Origin: Verrucomicrobiota bacterium
GTDB lineage: Bacteria; Verrucomicrobiota; Verrucomicrobiia; CAIQCK01
DNA: 64,000 nt
Assembly (NCBI GenBank): GCA_016222825.1
Contig: JACRQF010000010.1
Span: forward strand, 372,001-436,000
Reading direction: 5' to 3'
In this document: piece after piece, positions 8,742 through 17,346 of the stretch
Numbering within the stretch: position 1 is the first letter of the stretch
Layout: every line of letters begins with the position of its first letter
Notes under the pieces: generated by a model
What the model was told of the DNA's origin: nothing
The model's database searches: none
Seen by the model: the letters and a program-made list of their open reading frames with translations, nothing else
Program-made: the position numbers and the translations under genes

Positions 8742-8863
8742 AAGCCGAAGGCTCTGGACTGTGAGGATCACAGCTTTGGTCCGGCACGACAACCCGGTCG
8801 TTGCACTGAGCCGCAACCCCACTGAAGGCGGCAATCCTTGCCGCAGTCCAGAGCCTTCGGCTT
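8742..8863. repeat. 122-bp element with perfect 20-bp terminal inverted repeats (MITE/REPIN-like)
   Basis: Left arm aagccgaaggctctggactg (8742-8761) and right arm 8844-8863 are exact reverse complements. The 82-base interior has no ORF of note. It lies in the 299-base gap between thiI and the convergent DUF2934 gene. The layout fits a non-autonomous, transposase-mobilised palindromic unit. No flanking target duplication is obvious to me. Confidence 0.65.
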
Positions 8864-8942
8864 CATTGAAGCTGCGCAGGCACACCTCACCCGTCACGCG
8901 CAGCGCGCGCAATCCTCCGTGATGTTCAGCACTCAGTCGGCG

Positions 8943-9281
8943 CTAGAACCGCGCCTTGGACTTGCTCGTCTTTGGAGCTTTTGCCTTCGCCTTTGGCGCT
9001 GGCGTAGACGTGCAACCGCAGGCAGAAACGCTCGCGGTATGCGTCACTGTCACCGCCGGGGCGACGGGTGGCACAACCGCCGGCTTGGCCTTGGCAGGCG
9101 ATGGAACCGACGAGTGACCGTTCGGCTTGGGAGTGGCGGCGGCTTTGGCGGCTTCGATGTCGCGCTTCAGCTCGATTTCCGCGGCGAGCCAGTTTTCCTC
9201 GTCGCGGCCCGGCAATGAACCGGAGCGGAGATAAATCTCGTAAGCCCGCTTGGCGATTTGTTCGTGCGTCAGATGAATCAT
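8943..9281 (-). CDS. DUF2934 domain protein with Ala/Pro/Lys-rich tail
   Basis: 112 residues from ATG 9281, chosen because GAGGA sits 7 bases upstream; an ATG two codons earlier is too close to it. The first 40 residues (EQIAKRAYEIYLRSG, then EENWLAAEIEL) carry the short DUF2934 helix motif. The rest is Ala/Pro/Lys-rich with ACGCTST near the middle and a basic end (TSKSKARF). DUF2934 proteins are small and uncharacterised, and are common in soil and sediment bacteria. It lies 17 bases downstream of a second DUF2934 gene and probably shares its transcript. Confidence 0.75.
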   Translation of the reverse strand: MIHLTHEQIAKRAYEIYLRSGSLPGRDEENWLAAEIELKRDIEAAKAAATPKPNGHSSVPSPAKAKPAVVPPVAPAVTVTHTASVSACGCTSTPAPKAKAKAPKTSKSKARF

Positions 9282-9298
9282 TGTCATTCCTCAGTTGT

Positions 9299-9586
9299 TT
9301 AGTTATTCCCGTTTAATTCCGAATTATTCGCAATGAAGTGCGCCTTCAATGCTTCCTCGGCTTCTGCGAGCGTGCTCTTCACTTCCGCCTCGGCCTTGAG
9401 CCAGTTGTCGAGGTCCTGGCCGGGCTTGGAACCGCGCTCGAAGAAAATTTCTCGGGCGCGCCGCGTAATCAGGTCGTGTTCGACAGACCGCAGCCACCGC
9501 TCTGTTTCGCAGTCAGCCTGTGGCCTGCGGGTCGCCTTGACTCGCTTGGCACGCTTGGAATCCTTCGTTGGATTCAGGTTGTTCAT
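9299..9586 (-). CDS. DUF2934 domain protein
   Basis: 95 residues from ATG 9586, preceded by AGGA at 8 bases; an in-frame ATG at 9610 lacks such a site. A basic N-terminus (KDSKRAKRVKATRRPQ) is followed by the DUF2934 motif EHDLITRRAREIFFERG and LDNWLKAEAEV, then a Glu/Ala helix. It is the upstream member of a tandem pair and is related to its neighbour only over the motif. The function is unknown. The basic arm would suit nucleic-acid contact, but this is inference. Confidence 0.72.
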   Translation of the reverse strand: MNNLNPTKDSKRAKRVKATRRPQADCETERWLRSVEHDLITRRAREIFFERGSKPGQDLDNWLKAEAEVKSTLAEAEEALKAHFIANNSELNGNN

Positions 9587-9891
9587 CGTCTCTGTCCTTT
9601 TCTTGGTCATAAATCTGGTTAGTGTTACCCCTCGGCTCCCTCAAATGAGCCGGGGAAAGACGGGCAAGCATATCTATAACTTTGCGGAATGCAAGAGGCG
9701 GTTGGGTTACGAATGCGTAACATGCTGCACGGACGGGACTCCTGATTGCAGGATAAAGGTTGTTTCAGCCCGGTTTCTACCCGATTTTTGTCAAAAACAC
9801 CGCCCGCGACAGGGAAGTGACCTCAAAAAACGGCTTCTTGGTGCGTCGTCACCGTTGAATTCTCGCGAACTTCACGGTAGCATTTGCGCCC
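9587..9891. other. Divergent intergenic region, DUF2934 pair / pduS
   Basis: 305 bases without a gene. It must carry promoters for both directions. An imperfect hairpin, cggctccctcaaatgagccg, lies at about 9633-9652. A T-rich stretch of lower GC spans about 9760-9830. I see no convincing sigma-70 pair and no operator for pduS. Confidence 0.4.
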
Positions 9892-11205
9892 ATGAGCTTG
9901 GTTGAACAGGTAAGACAAGCCGGCGTGATCGGCGCGGGCGGCGGCGGATTCCCCGCGCACGTGAAACTCGCTGGCAAAGCCGACACCGTCATCGCCAACG
10001 GCGCTGAATGCGAGCCGTTGCTGCACAAGGACGCCGTCATCATGGAGCGCCAGGCGGCAGAGGTCGTCGCTGGCATCCAGTTGGTCATGAAGGCTGTCGG
10101 CGCCAAGGAAGGCGTCGTCGGCATCAAGGGCAAGAAGAAGCGAGCCGTCGAAGCCTGCGAGGCCGCCTGCAAAGGCACCCCCGTCCGCGTCCACCTGCTC
10201 GGTGACTACTATCCGGCGGGTGACGAATACGATCTCGTTTACTCCGTCACAGGCCGGCTCCTCCCGCCCCAAGGTATTCCGCTGCAGGTCGGCGTCGTCG
10301 TCAGCAACGTCGAGACGCTCGTGAACATCGCCGCCGCTGCGAAGGGCGTGCCCGTCACGCACAAAACCCTCACCATCGCCGGGGCTGTGAAGAATCCCGT
10401 CACTCTCACCGTTCCCGTCGGCACCACGTTCCGCGAGGCCATCGAAGCCGCGGGCGGGTTGACCACCGACGATCCGGTGCTTTGCCTCGGCGGTCTCATG
10501 ATGGGCCAGACGACCGACAACCTCGACACGCCAATCGTCAAGACCACCACCGGCGTCGTCATCCTGCCGCGCAACCACCGCGTGGCCGACCGCAAGCTCA
10601 AGCCCGCGGACATCCAGGCCCGCATCGGCAAGTCCGCCTGCGACCAGTGCCGCTATTGCACCGAGCTTTGCCCGCGCTACCTGCTCGGCTACCAGGTCGA
10701 GCCGCATCAGGTTATGCGCAGCCTCGCGTTCACCGCCACCGACAAGAAATACTGGAACCAGATGGCCGCCAACTGCTGCGCCTGCGGTCTCTGCACGCTC
10801 TTCTCCTGCCCCGAAATGCTTTTCCCCAAGGAAGCCTGCGATGCTTCCAAGGCCGAGATGCGCGCCGCCAACATCAAATGGACCGGCGCCGCGCCCAAGC
10901 AGGCACACGGACTGCGCGACGGCCGCCGCGTGCCGATCAAGGCGCTCGCCCAGCGGCTCAACGTCGAGCAATACGACGCCCCCGCGCCGTGGAGCGACAT
11001 CGAACTCAAGCCGCGCCAGGTTTTCCTGCCGCTGCGACAGGGCACCGGCGCGCCGAACAAGCCGCTGGTGAAGAAAGGCGACAAGGTCAAGGCCGGCCAG
11101 CCGCTCGGCGAGATTCCGAAGGAGTCGCTCGGCGCGATCATCCACGCGCCGTTTGCCGCCACCGTCGCCGACGTGACCAACGACCGCATTGTTTTGACGA
11201 GGTAA
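9892..11205 (+). CDS. pduS: PduS-like cobalamin reductase / RnfC-family SLBB iron-sulfur flavoprotein
   Basis: 437 residues, against 451 in Salmonella PduS. The N-terminal RnfC-type nucleotide/FMN region has QAGVIGAGGGGFPAHVKL (9-26) and GAECEPLLHKD. An SLBB-type domain follows (TIAGAVKNPVTLTVPVGTTF, 161-180). Two 4Fe-4S motifs follow: C250-x2-C253-x2-C256-x3-C260-P and C295-x2-C298-x2-C301-x4-C306-P. The C-terminus has a biotinyl/lipoyl-like fold (VKKGDKVKAGQPLGEI). In metabolosomes PduS recycles cofactors and passes electrons to the shell protein PduT. The next gene, 2 bases on, is PduT-like. No other microcompartment gene is in the window. Confidence 0.85.
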   Translation: MSLVEQVRQAGVIGAGGGGFPAHVKLAGKADTVIANGAECEPLLHKDAVIMERQAAEVVAGIQLVMKAVGAKEGVVGIKGKKKRAVEACEAACKGTPVRVHLLGDYYPAGDEYDLVYSVTGRLLPPQGIPLQVGVVVSNVETLVNIAAAAKGVPVTHKTLTIAGAVKNPVTLTVPVGTTFREAIEAAGGLTTDDPVLCLGGLMMGQTTDNLDTPIVKTTTGVVILPRNHRVADRKLKPADIQARIGKSACDQCRYCTELCPRYLLGYQVEPHQVMRSLAFTATDKKYWNQMAANCCACGLCTLFSCPEMLFPKEACDASKAEMRAANIKWTGAAPKQAHGLRDGRRVPIKALAQRLNVEQYDAPAPWSDIELKPRQVFLPLRQGTGAPNKPLVKKGDKVKAGQPLGEIPKESLGAIIHAPFAATVADVTNDRIVLTR

Positions 11206-11207
11206 TC

Positions 11208-11759
11208 ATGAACGGGAAATCCATTGGCATCATCGAACTCACCAGCGTCGCCGCGGGCTTTGCCGTGACCGACGCCATGCTCAAGGCCGCCAACGTCCAG
11301 ATCGTCCTCTCGCGCAGCATCTGCTCCGGCAAATACATGGTCGCCATCAGCGGCGCCGTCGCCGCCGTGCAGAGCGCCGTGGAGGCGGGCGCCGCCGCCG
11401 CCAACGGCTGCCTCATAGACCAGTTCGTCTTTCCGAATCCGCATCCCGAAGTGCTCACCGCCATCGGCCGCAGCCAGGTGCCGCCCGCGGGCGGCGCGCT
11501 CGGCGTGCTGGAGTCCTTCAACGTCGGCTCGCTCCTCGAAGCCGCCGACGCCGCCGCCAAGGCCGCCAACGTGACGCTCATGGAAATCCGTCTCGCGATG
11601 GCGCTCGGTGGGAAGGCCTTCTGCACCATGACCGGCGACGTCGCCGCCGTGCAGGCCGCCGTCCAGGCTGGCAAGCAGGTCATCGCCGACCGCGGCGTCC
11701 TCGTGAACGCCGTCGTCATCCCCCGCCCGCATCCCGACGCCTATCGCGAGGTGGTATAG
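11208..11759 (+). CDS. pduT: PduT-like tandem-BMC shell protein
   Basis: 183 residues with two BMC domains. Repeat 1 starts IGIIELTSVAAGFAVTDAML and repeat 2 LGVLESFNVGSLLEAADAAA. Both end in the shell-protein pattern (VAAVQSAVEAG; VAAVQAAVQAG), and the C-terminus VIPRPHPD matches PduT. Cys39, in SRSICSGKY, aligns with the PduT cysteine (SKTICPGKF) that holds a 4Fe-4S cluster at the trimer pore. It would sit in a microcompartment shell and conduct electrons to or from PduS. Its TAATC-ATG start is 2 bases after pduS, so the two are co-translated. Confidence 0.9.
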   Translation: MNGKSIGIIELTSVAAGFAVTDAMLKAANVQIVLSRSICSGKYMVAISGAVAAVQSAVEAGAAAANGCLIDQFVFPNPHPEVLTAIGRSQVPPAGGALGVLESFNVGSLLEAADAAAKAANVTLMEIRLAMALGGKAFCTMTGDVAAVQAAVQAGKQVIADRGVLVNAVVIPRPHPDAYREVV

Positions 11760-11825
11760 CTGCGTGCTTTAGTTGCGCGGTTTGTAGCTTGTCTTCAGCC
11801 GCGCGGTGGCGCATGGAATGGAGTC

Positions 11826-13853
11826 ATGAACTTTCTCCGGTTGTTCCTGTCAATTCCTGTATTCTTCTTTGCGCTGACTCTTCGCGCCGATGGCCCGCGC
11901 GACAATCTCCCCGATAGCGTCCGACCCGTGCCGCCGCTGGGCATCGAGGTGCCGGCGGAGGACCGCGTGGAGTTGGAGGCGGGACTGAAGAAACTCGGCA
12001 CGGAGGTGGAGTTCCTGCGCGGCGCGCTGAAGACCCAGCCGGCGAAGCTCGCGCTGTTGCCGGACGTGGAGATCTTCCACAAGGCCGTCCGCTACGCGCT
12101 GACCTACAACGAGTTTTTCAAGAAGCCGGAGATCGCCGCGGCGAAGTCGCTGCTGCGGCAGGGAGCGGAGCGAGCAGAGGCGCTGCGCATCGGCAAGACG
12201 CCTTGGATCACGGCGACGGGGTTGGTGGTGCGGGCTTACGTGTCGAAGATTGACGGCTCGGTGCAGCCTTACGGGCTGGTCGTGCCGCCGACGTTCAAGC
12301 CGGGCGCGCCGCACCGGCACCGGCTCGACTGCTGGTTTCACGGGCGCGGCGAGACGCTGAGCGAGGTGAACTTCCTCGACCAGCGGCAGAAGTCGCCGGG
12401 GGAGTTCACGCCGCCGGACGCCATCGTGCTCCATCTCTACGGCCGCTACTGCAACGCCAACAAGTTCGCCGGCGAGACGGATCTCTTTGAGGCTCTGGAG
12501 AGCGTGAAGCGGCGCTACCCGATTGACGAGAACCGCATCGTCGTGCGCGGCTTCTCCATGGGTGGCGCAGCGTGCTGGCAGTTTGCGACGCACTTCGCCG
12601 GGCTGTGGGCCGCTGCCGCGCCGGGCGCGGGCTTCGCGGAGTCGGCGGAGTTCCTGAAGGTCTTCCAGAACGAGCCGACCAAGCCGCCGCAATGGGAGCA
12701 GACGCTCTGGCATCTCTACGACGCCACCGACTATGCGGCGAACCTCTTCAACTGCCCGACCGTCGCCTACAGCGGCGAGATAGACCGGCAGAAGCAGGCC
12801 GCCGACATCATGGCCAAGGCCATCGAGGCGGAAGGCATGAAGCTCACGCACATCATCGGCCCGAAGACCGCGCACAAATACGAGCCGGAGGCGAAGGCGA
12901 AGGTTTGTCGGCGGATTGACGAGATCGTCGCGCGCGGGCGGAATCCGGTGCCGTCACGTGTGCGCTTCACGACGTGGACGCTGCGTTACAACCAGATGCT
13001 TTGGGTGACGCTCGACGGCATGGAGAAGCATTGGGAGCGTGCGCGCGTGGATGCGGAGATCGCCGACGCGACGACCGTGCGCATAACCACACAGAACGCC
13101 GACGCACTTACGCTCTCGGTGCCGCCGCAAAACCGTCCGCTCACTATCGGGCGGCGTCCGAAGGTGATTCTCGACGGCCAGGAACTCGCCGCGCCGCCGG
13201 TGCCCGCGAACCACTCGTGGGTCGCGCATTTCCGCAAGGTCGGCAAGCAATGGACGGCTGTGCCGTCGGCGGACGATGGCAGTCTCCGCAAGCGTCACGG
13301 TCTGCAAGGGCCGATTGACGATGGGTTCATGGACAGCTTCGTGATGGTGAAGCCAACGGGCAAGCCGCTGAACGAGAAGGTCGGCGCGTGGGCCGCCGCA
13401 GAGATGAAGCACGCCATCGAGCACTGGCGAAAACAATTCCGCGGCGACGCGCGCGTCATCGCCGACACCGCCGTGACCAACGCCGACATCGCATCGAGCA
13501 ACCTCGTTCTCTGGGGCGATCCGTCGAGCAACAAGCTGCTCGCGAAGATCGTCGACAAGCTGCCGGTTCATTGGGACGCGCAAGCCGTCAAGCTTGGCTC
13601 GCAGAGCTTCGTCGCCGGTTATCACGTGCCGGTGTTGATCTATCCGAACCCGCTGAACCAGAAACGCTACGTTGTCCTGAACAGCGGCTTCACCTTCCGC
13701 GAATACGACTACCTCAACAACGCCCGCCAGACGCCGAAGCTGCCCGACTACGCCATCGTGGATGTGAGCGTGCCGGTTTCCTCGCGCGCGCCCGGCGGCA
13801 TCGTCACCGCCGGCTTCTTCGGCGAGCGATGGGAGTTGCCGGCAGCCAAGTAA
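11826..13853 (+). CDS. Secreted alpha/beta-hydrolase (prolyl oligopeptidase/PHB-depolymerase-type esterase)
   Basis: 675 residues. The signal peptide is SIPVFFFALTLRADG. The hydrolase domain spans about 140-390: LDCWFHGRGETLSE (oxyanion side), RIVVRGFSMGGAACW with nucleophile Ser244, YSGEID for the acid, and GPKTAHKYEPEA for the histidine. The C-terminal 300 residues form a beta-rich module plus a second segment (NLVLWGDPSSNKLLAKI) common to large planctomycete/verrucomicrobial esterases. It probably acts on esters of plant or algal polysaccharide outside the cytoplasm; the substrate is inferred only from neighbours such as GH127. Confidence 0.82.
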   Translation: MNFLRLFLSIPVFFFALTLRADGPRDNLPDSVRPVPPLGIEVPAEDRVELEAGLKKLGTEVEFLRGALKTQPAKLALLPDVEIFHKAVRYALTYNEFFKKPEIAAAKSLLRQGAERAEALRIGKTPWITATGLVVRAYVSKIDGSVQPYGLVVPPTFKPGAPHRHRLDCWFHGRGETLSEVNFLDQRQKSPGEFTPPDAIVLHLYGRYCNANKFAGETDLFEALESVKRRYPIDENRIVVRGFSMGGAACWQFATHFAGLWAAAAPGAGFAESAEFLKVFQNEPTKPPQWEQTLWHLYDATDYAANLFNCPTVAYSGEIDRQKQAADIMAKAIEAEGMKLTHIIGPKTAHKYEPEAKAKVCRRIDEIVARGRNPVPSRVRFTTWTLRYNQMLWVTLDGMEKHWERARVDAEIADATTVRITTQNADALTLSVPPQNRPLTIGRRPKVILDGQELAAPPVPANHSWVAHFRKVGKQWTAVPSADDGSLRKRHGLQGPIDDGFMDSFVMVKPTGKPLNEKVGAWAAAEMKHAIEHWRKQFRGDARVIADTAVTNADIASSNLVLWGDPSSNKLLAKIVDKLPVHWDAQAVKLGSQSFVAGYHVPVLIYPNPLNQKRYVVLNSGFTFREYDYLNNARQTPKLPDYAIVDVSVPVSSRAPGGIVTAGFFGERWELPAAK

Positions 13854-13922
13854 GCGACGGCTACTGCGGCATTGCTTTGGCTTCGGAAAGATGATATTCG
13901 GGCGCAATGGTTTGAGCGTGTC

Positions 13923-14657
13923 ATGAATATCAACAGCCGCCCTCAGCTTTTCGGTTTGCTCGCCGGCATCTTTCTCGCTGCCGGTCTGGTGTTCTCGTCA
14001 TTCGTTGTGACGCGAGCGTGGATGCTCATCGCCCAGTCGCAGACCATTCAGGTGACTGGCTCGGCGCGCAAAAACATCCGCGCCGATCTCATCATCTGGA
14101 CCAGCACATTCTCGGCAGAGTCGCCGACGTTGTTGGAAGCTCAGCGTGCGCTGAAGGCCGACCTCGGCAAGGTGACGGCATTCTTGCAGGGCAAAGGCGT
14201 CAAGGATAGCCAGGTCTCACCGATTGCCATCGAAGAGATCCGCGCCGGTGAGAAGGACACGAAGCAACCGAAACAGGTCGTGAGCTACCGACTCACACAG
14301 ACCGTTACGATTCACTCGCAAGAGGTGGACCGGATCGCGCAGGTGATCAACGACTCGACGGCGCTGGTGGAGCAAGGCGTGCTGTTTGTGTCCCACGCGC
14401 CCGACTACATCTACACGAAAGCGGGCGAAGCGAAGGTGGAGATGCTTGCGGAGGCGACGAAGGACGCGCGAACGCGGGCGGAGCAGATTTGCCAGCAAGG
14501 CGGGCGGACGATTGACCGGCTGCTGTCGGCGAAGATGGGCGTGTTTCAGATCACGCCGCTCTACTCGACGGAAACGAGCGGCGAGGGAATGAACGACACC
14601 AGGTCGTTGGACAAGACTGTCACGGCGATTGTTACTGCGCGTTTCGTGATGAAGTGA
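13923..14657 (+). CDS. SIMPL domain (DUF541) protein
   Basis: 244 residues from ATG 13923; the frame extends 17 codons further upstream without family similarity. One N-terminal membrane segment (FGLLAGIFLAAGLVFSSFVV) precedes the SIMPL domain, with IQVTGSARKNIRADLIIWT, TSTFSAESPTL and YRLTQTVTIHSQEVDRIAQV. A YIYTKAGEAKVEMLAEATKDAR helix then leads to the end. The domain occurs in periplasmic or cell-surface proteins of unclear biochemical role, including bacterial BP26/OMP28 antigens. It is expected on the outer face of the inner membrane. Confidence 0.82.
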   Translation: MNINSRPQLFGLLAGIFLAAGLVFSSFVVTRAWMLIAQSQTIQVTGSARKNIRADLIIWTSTFSAESPTLLEAQRALKADLGKVTAFLQGKGVKDSQVSPIAIEEIRAGEKDTKQPKQVVSYRLTQTVTIHSQEVDRIAQVINDSTALVEQGVLFVSHAPDYIYTKAGEAKVEMLAEATKDARTRAEQICQQGGRTIDRLLSAKMGVFQITPLYSTETSGEGMNDTRSLDKTVTAIVTARFVMK

Positions 14658-14772
14658 GGCGGCTGGCCATGTTGGCGTATTCGTAAAATGGCGGGCTTTT
14701 TCCGCAAACTGGCGTTGTCAGCGATGGGAGAGCCGTTATCATCGGCTCCGATATTTTGACTGGAGAACCGAT

Positions 14773-17136
14773 ATGAAATCGTTCCGCCTCTTGCTGCTTT
14801 ACGTTTTGATCGCGCCGGCCGTTGCGCTCGCGCTGCCCGCCAGCGATCCTGTCTCGCCGAAAGGCGTCTGCAGGCTCCAGCCATTCGACCTCACCGAAGT
14901 GCGGCTGCTGGACGGGCCGTTCCGCGAGACGATGTTGCGCGACAAGGAGTATCTGCTCAGTCTTGATGCGGATCGGTTGCTACACATGTTCCGCGTCGTG
15001 GCCGGCCTGCCAGTGACAACCCAGCCGTATGGTGGCTGGGAAGACCCGAAGCGCGAACTGCGCGGCCACAGCATGGGCCACTACTTGTCGGCCTGCGCGT
15101 TGATGTTTGCCAGCACCGGCGACGCGAAGCTCAAGGTGAAAGTGGACTACATCGTCACGGAGTTGGCGAAGTGCCAGGAGGCGATGCCGTCGCAGGGCCA
15201 CAACAAAGGTTTTCTGTCGGCGTATCCGGAGTCGTTCTTCGACCGCGTGGACGCCTGCAAGCCGGTCTGGGCGCCTTACTACACGCTCCACAAGATTCTC
15301 GCCGGCCTCCTCGATGTGCATGACCATTGCGGCAACAAGCAGGCGCTCGACATCGTTGTGAAGGTGGCGGACTGGCTGAAGCTGCGTGTTGCCAAGCTCA
15401 GCCACGAGCAGCAGCAGAAGGCGCTCGGCAACGAGCACGGCGGTATCAACGAGTCATTCGCCAACCTCTACGCCATCACCGGCAACCCCGATCACCTCAA
15501 GCTCGCGCGCGACTTCAACCACGAGTTCATCTTCGACCCGCTCGCGCGCGGCGAGGACAAACTCAACGGTCTCCACGCGAACACGCAGATTCCCAAGATC
15601 ATCGGCGCGGCGCGTGAGTATGAGCTGACGGGTGAGAAGAAGTTCGGCGACGTGGCGAAGTTCTTCTGGGAGCGCGTGGCGCTGCACCGCTCCTATTGCA
15701 TCGGCGGGCACAGCGACCGCGAGCATTTTCATCCCATCGAGGAATCCTCCAAGCACCTCAGCCCCGCCACCGCCGAGACGTGCAACACCTACAACATGCT
15801 CAAGCTCACCCGCCACGTCTTTGCGTGGGAGCCGTCGGCGCAGGCGATGGACTTCTACGAGCGCGCGTTGTTCAACCACATCCTCGCCTCGCAGGATCCG
15901 AAGACCGGCATGCCTTTCTACTTCGCCTCGCTGAAGCCCGGCCACTTCAAGAGCTACTCGACGCCGACGGACTCGTTCTGGTGTTGCACCGGCACCGGCA
16001 TGGAGAATCATGCGAAATACGGCGACTCGATCTACTTTCGCCGCGACGATTCGCTCTATGTGAACCTGTTCGTCGCGTCGGAGCTGACGTGGAAGGATAA
16101 GGGCGTGGTGTTGCAGCAGGAGACGGAGTTTCCTGAGAGCGACACGACGCGGCTGACGTTGAAGTGCGAGAAGCCGGTGGAGCTCTGCCTCAAGATACGG
16201 AAGCCGGCATGGGCGTCGGAGTTTGCTGTGCTTGTGAATGGAAAGGCCGTCGAACCGCCTCCTCACGTCGGCGGCTACGTGGAGGTGCGGCGCACATGGA
16301 AGAGCGGCGACAAGGTGGAGGTGCGGATGCCGATGGCGCTGCACACCGAGGCGATGCCGGACAATCCGAGCGTCGTAGCCGTCCTCTACGGTCCTATTGT
16401 GCTCGCGGGTGAACTCGGCACACAGGGCTTGGACAAGATCAACCCCTACGTTCACAAGCAACTCGATCTGGAACGGTCGCCCGTGCCGGACACTCCTACG
16501 CTGGTTTGCGACGCGAAGGACTTGCTCAGTCGCATTGAACCGATGGCAGGCAAACCGCTGGCCTTCCGCACGAAGGGCATCGGCCGCCCCAACGACGTGA
16601 AGCTGACTCCCTATTACAAGCTTCATCACCAGCGGCTGGCGGTCTATTGGCCGTTGATGAGCGAGGATGGCTGGAAACAGAAGCTCGCCACAAAGGCTGC
16701 CGAGGAGGCGAAACGCAAAGCCTACGAAGCCCGTATCGTGGACGAGGTGCAGCCCGGCGAACAACAGCCGGAGACCGACCACAGCTTCAAGGGCGGGAAC
16801 ACTGCCACCGGCGAGTTTCACAGTCGCAAATGGCGTGACGCGCGCGACGGCTGGTTCAGCTACGAGCTGAAAGTTTCGCCGGACAAACCGATGGCGCTCG
16901 TCTGCACCTACTGGGGCAGCGACGGCGGCAAGCGTGAGTTCGACATCTTCGTGGACGGCGAGAAGGTCGCGACGCAGAAGTTGGAAAAGAACAAGTCGAA
17001 CGAGTTCTTCGACGTAGAGTATCCGATGCCGGCAAAGCTCACCGCCGGCAAGCAGCGCGTGACGGTGAAGTTCCAGGCGCGCCCGCGCGCTATTGCTGGA
17101 GGCGTGTTTGGTTTGCGAGTGCTCAAGGCGGAGTGA
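14773..17136 (+). CDS. Glycoside hydrolase family 127 (DUF1680) beta-L-arabinofuranosidase-like enzyme
   Basis: 787 residues with a signal peptide (LLLLYVLIAPAVALALP). The catalytic alpha/alpha barrel has GGWEDPKRELRGHSMGHYLS and AETCNTYNMLKLTR (Glu335, Cys337), then SFWCCTGTGMENHAKYGD (Cys404, Cys405). By alignment with Bifidobacterium HypBA1 these are the Zn ligands Glu338, Cys340, Cys417 and Cys418, the second last being the nucleophile. About 200 extra C-terminal residues form a beta domain (WGSDGGKREFDIFVDGEKV) usual in secreted members. The predicted activity is release of beta-L-arabinofuranose or related pentoses from plant glycans. Confidence 0.9.
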   Translation: MKSFRLLLLYVLIAPAVALALPASDPVSPKGVCRLQPFDLTEVRLLDGPFRETMLRDKEYLLSLDADRLLHMFRVVAGLPVTTQPYGGWEDPKRELRGHSMGHYLSACALMFASTGDAKLKVKVDYIVTELAKCQEAMPSQGHNKGFLSAYPESFFDRVDACKPVWAPYYTLHKILAGLLDVHDHCGNKQALDIVVKVADWLKLRVAKLSHEQQQKALGNEHGGINESFANLYAITGNPDHLKLARDFNHEFIFDPLARGEDKLNGLHANTQIPKIIGAAREYELTGEKKFGDVAKFFWERVALHRSYCIGGHSDREHFHPIEESSKHLSPATAETCNTYNMLKLTRHVFAWEPSAQAMDFYERALFNHILASQDPKTGMPFYFASLKPGHFKSYSTPTDSFWCCTGTGMENHAKYGDSIYFRRDDSLYVNLFVASELTWKDKGVVLQQETEFPESDTTRLTLKCEKPVELCLKIRKPAWASEFAVLVNGKAVEPPPHVGGYVEVRRTWKSGDKVEVRMPMALHTEAMPDNPSVVAVLYGPIVLAGELGTQGLDKINPYVHKQLDLERSPVPDTPTLVCDAKDLLSRIEPMAGKPLAFRTKGIGRPNDVKLTPYYKLHHQRLAVYWPLMSEDGWKQKLATKAAEEAKRKAYEARIVDEVQPGEQQPETDHSFKGGNTATGEFHSRKWRDARDGWFSYELKVSPDKPMALVCTYWGSDGGKREFDIFVDGEKVATQKLEKNKSNEFFDVEYPMPAKLTAGKQRVTVKFQARPRAIAGGVFGLRVLKAE

Positions 17137-17346
17137 GTGCTCGCGGGCGTTCGTGGCAGCTTCTTCTTGTCAGGCAGGGGCAAGATACACGCGGCGGTCT
17201 GTGGCCGTCAGAATCCCCCGAGGTCTAAACCACCCGGCCGGAAATCATCTCGCGGGAGCCTCCGGAGTGAGGAAGCGCAGCCAATAACCAGGACGCGCCC
17301 GAAAACATTCAGGGCCGCCCATTTCCCACCGCGCACTCAACGCCCC

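Noticed and set aside
9892..11759. A complete microcompartment operon
   Set aside because: Only PduS- and PduT-like genes are present; no BMC-H, BMC-P or signature enzyme lies within the window.
15454..16821. 455-codon open frame antisense to the GH127 gene
   Set aside because: No start signal or family; composition typical of a shadow.
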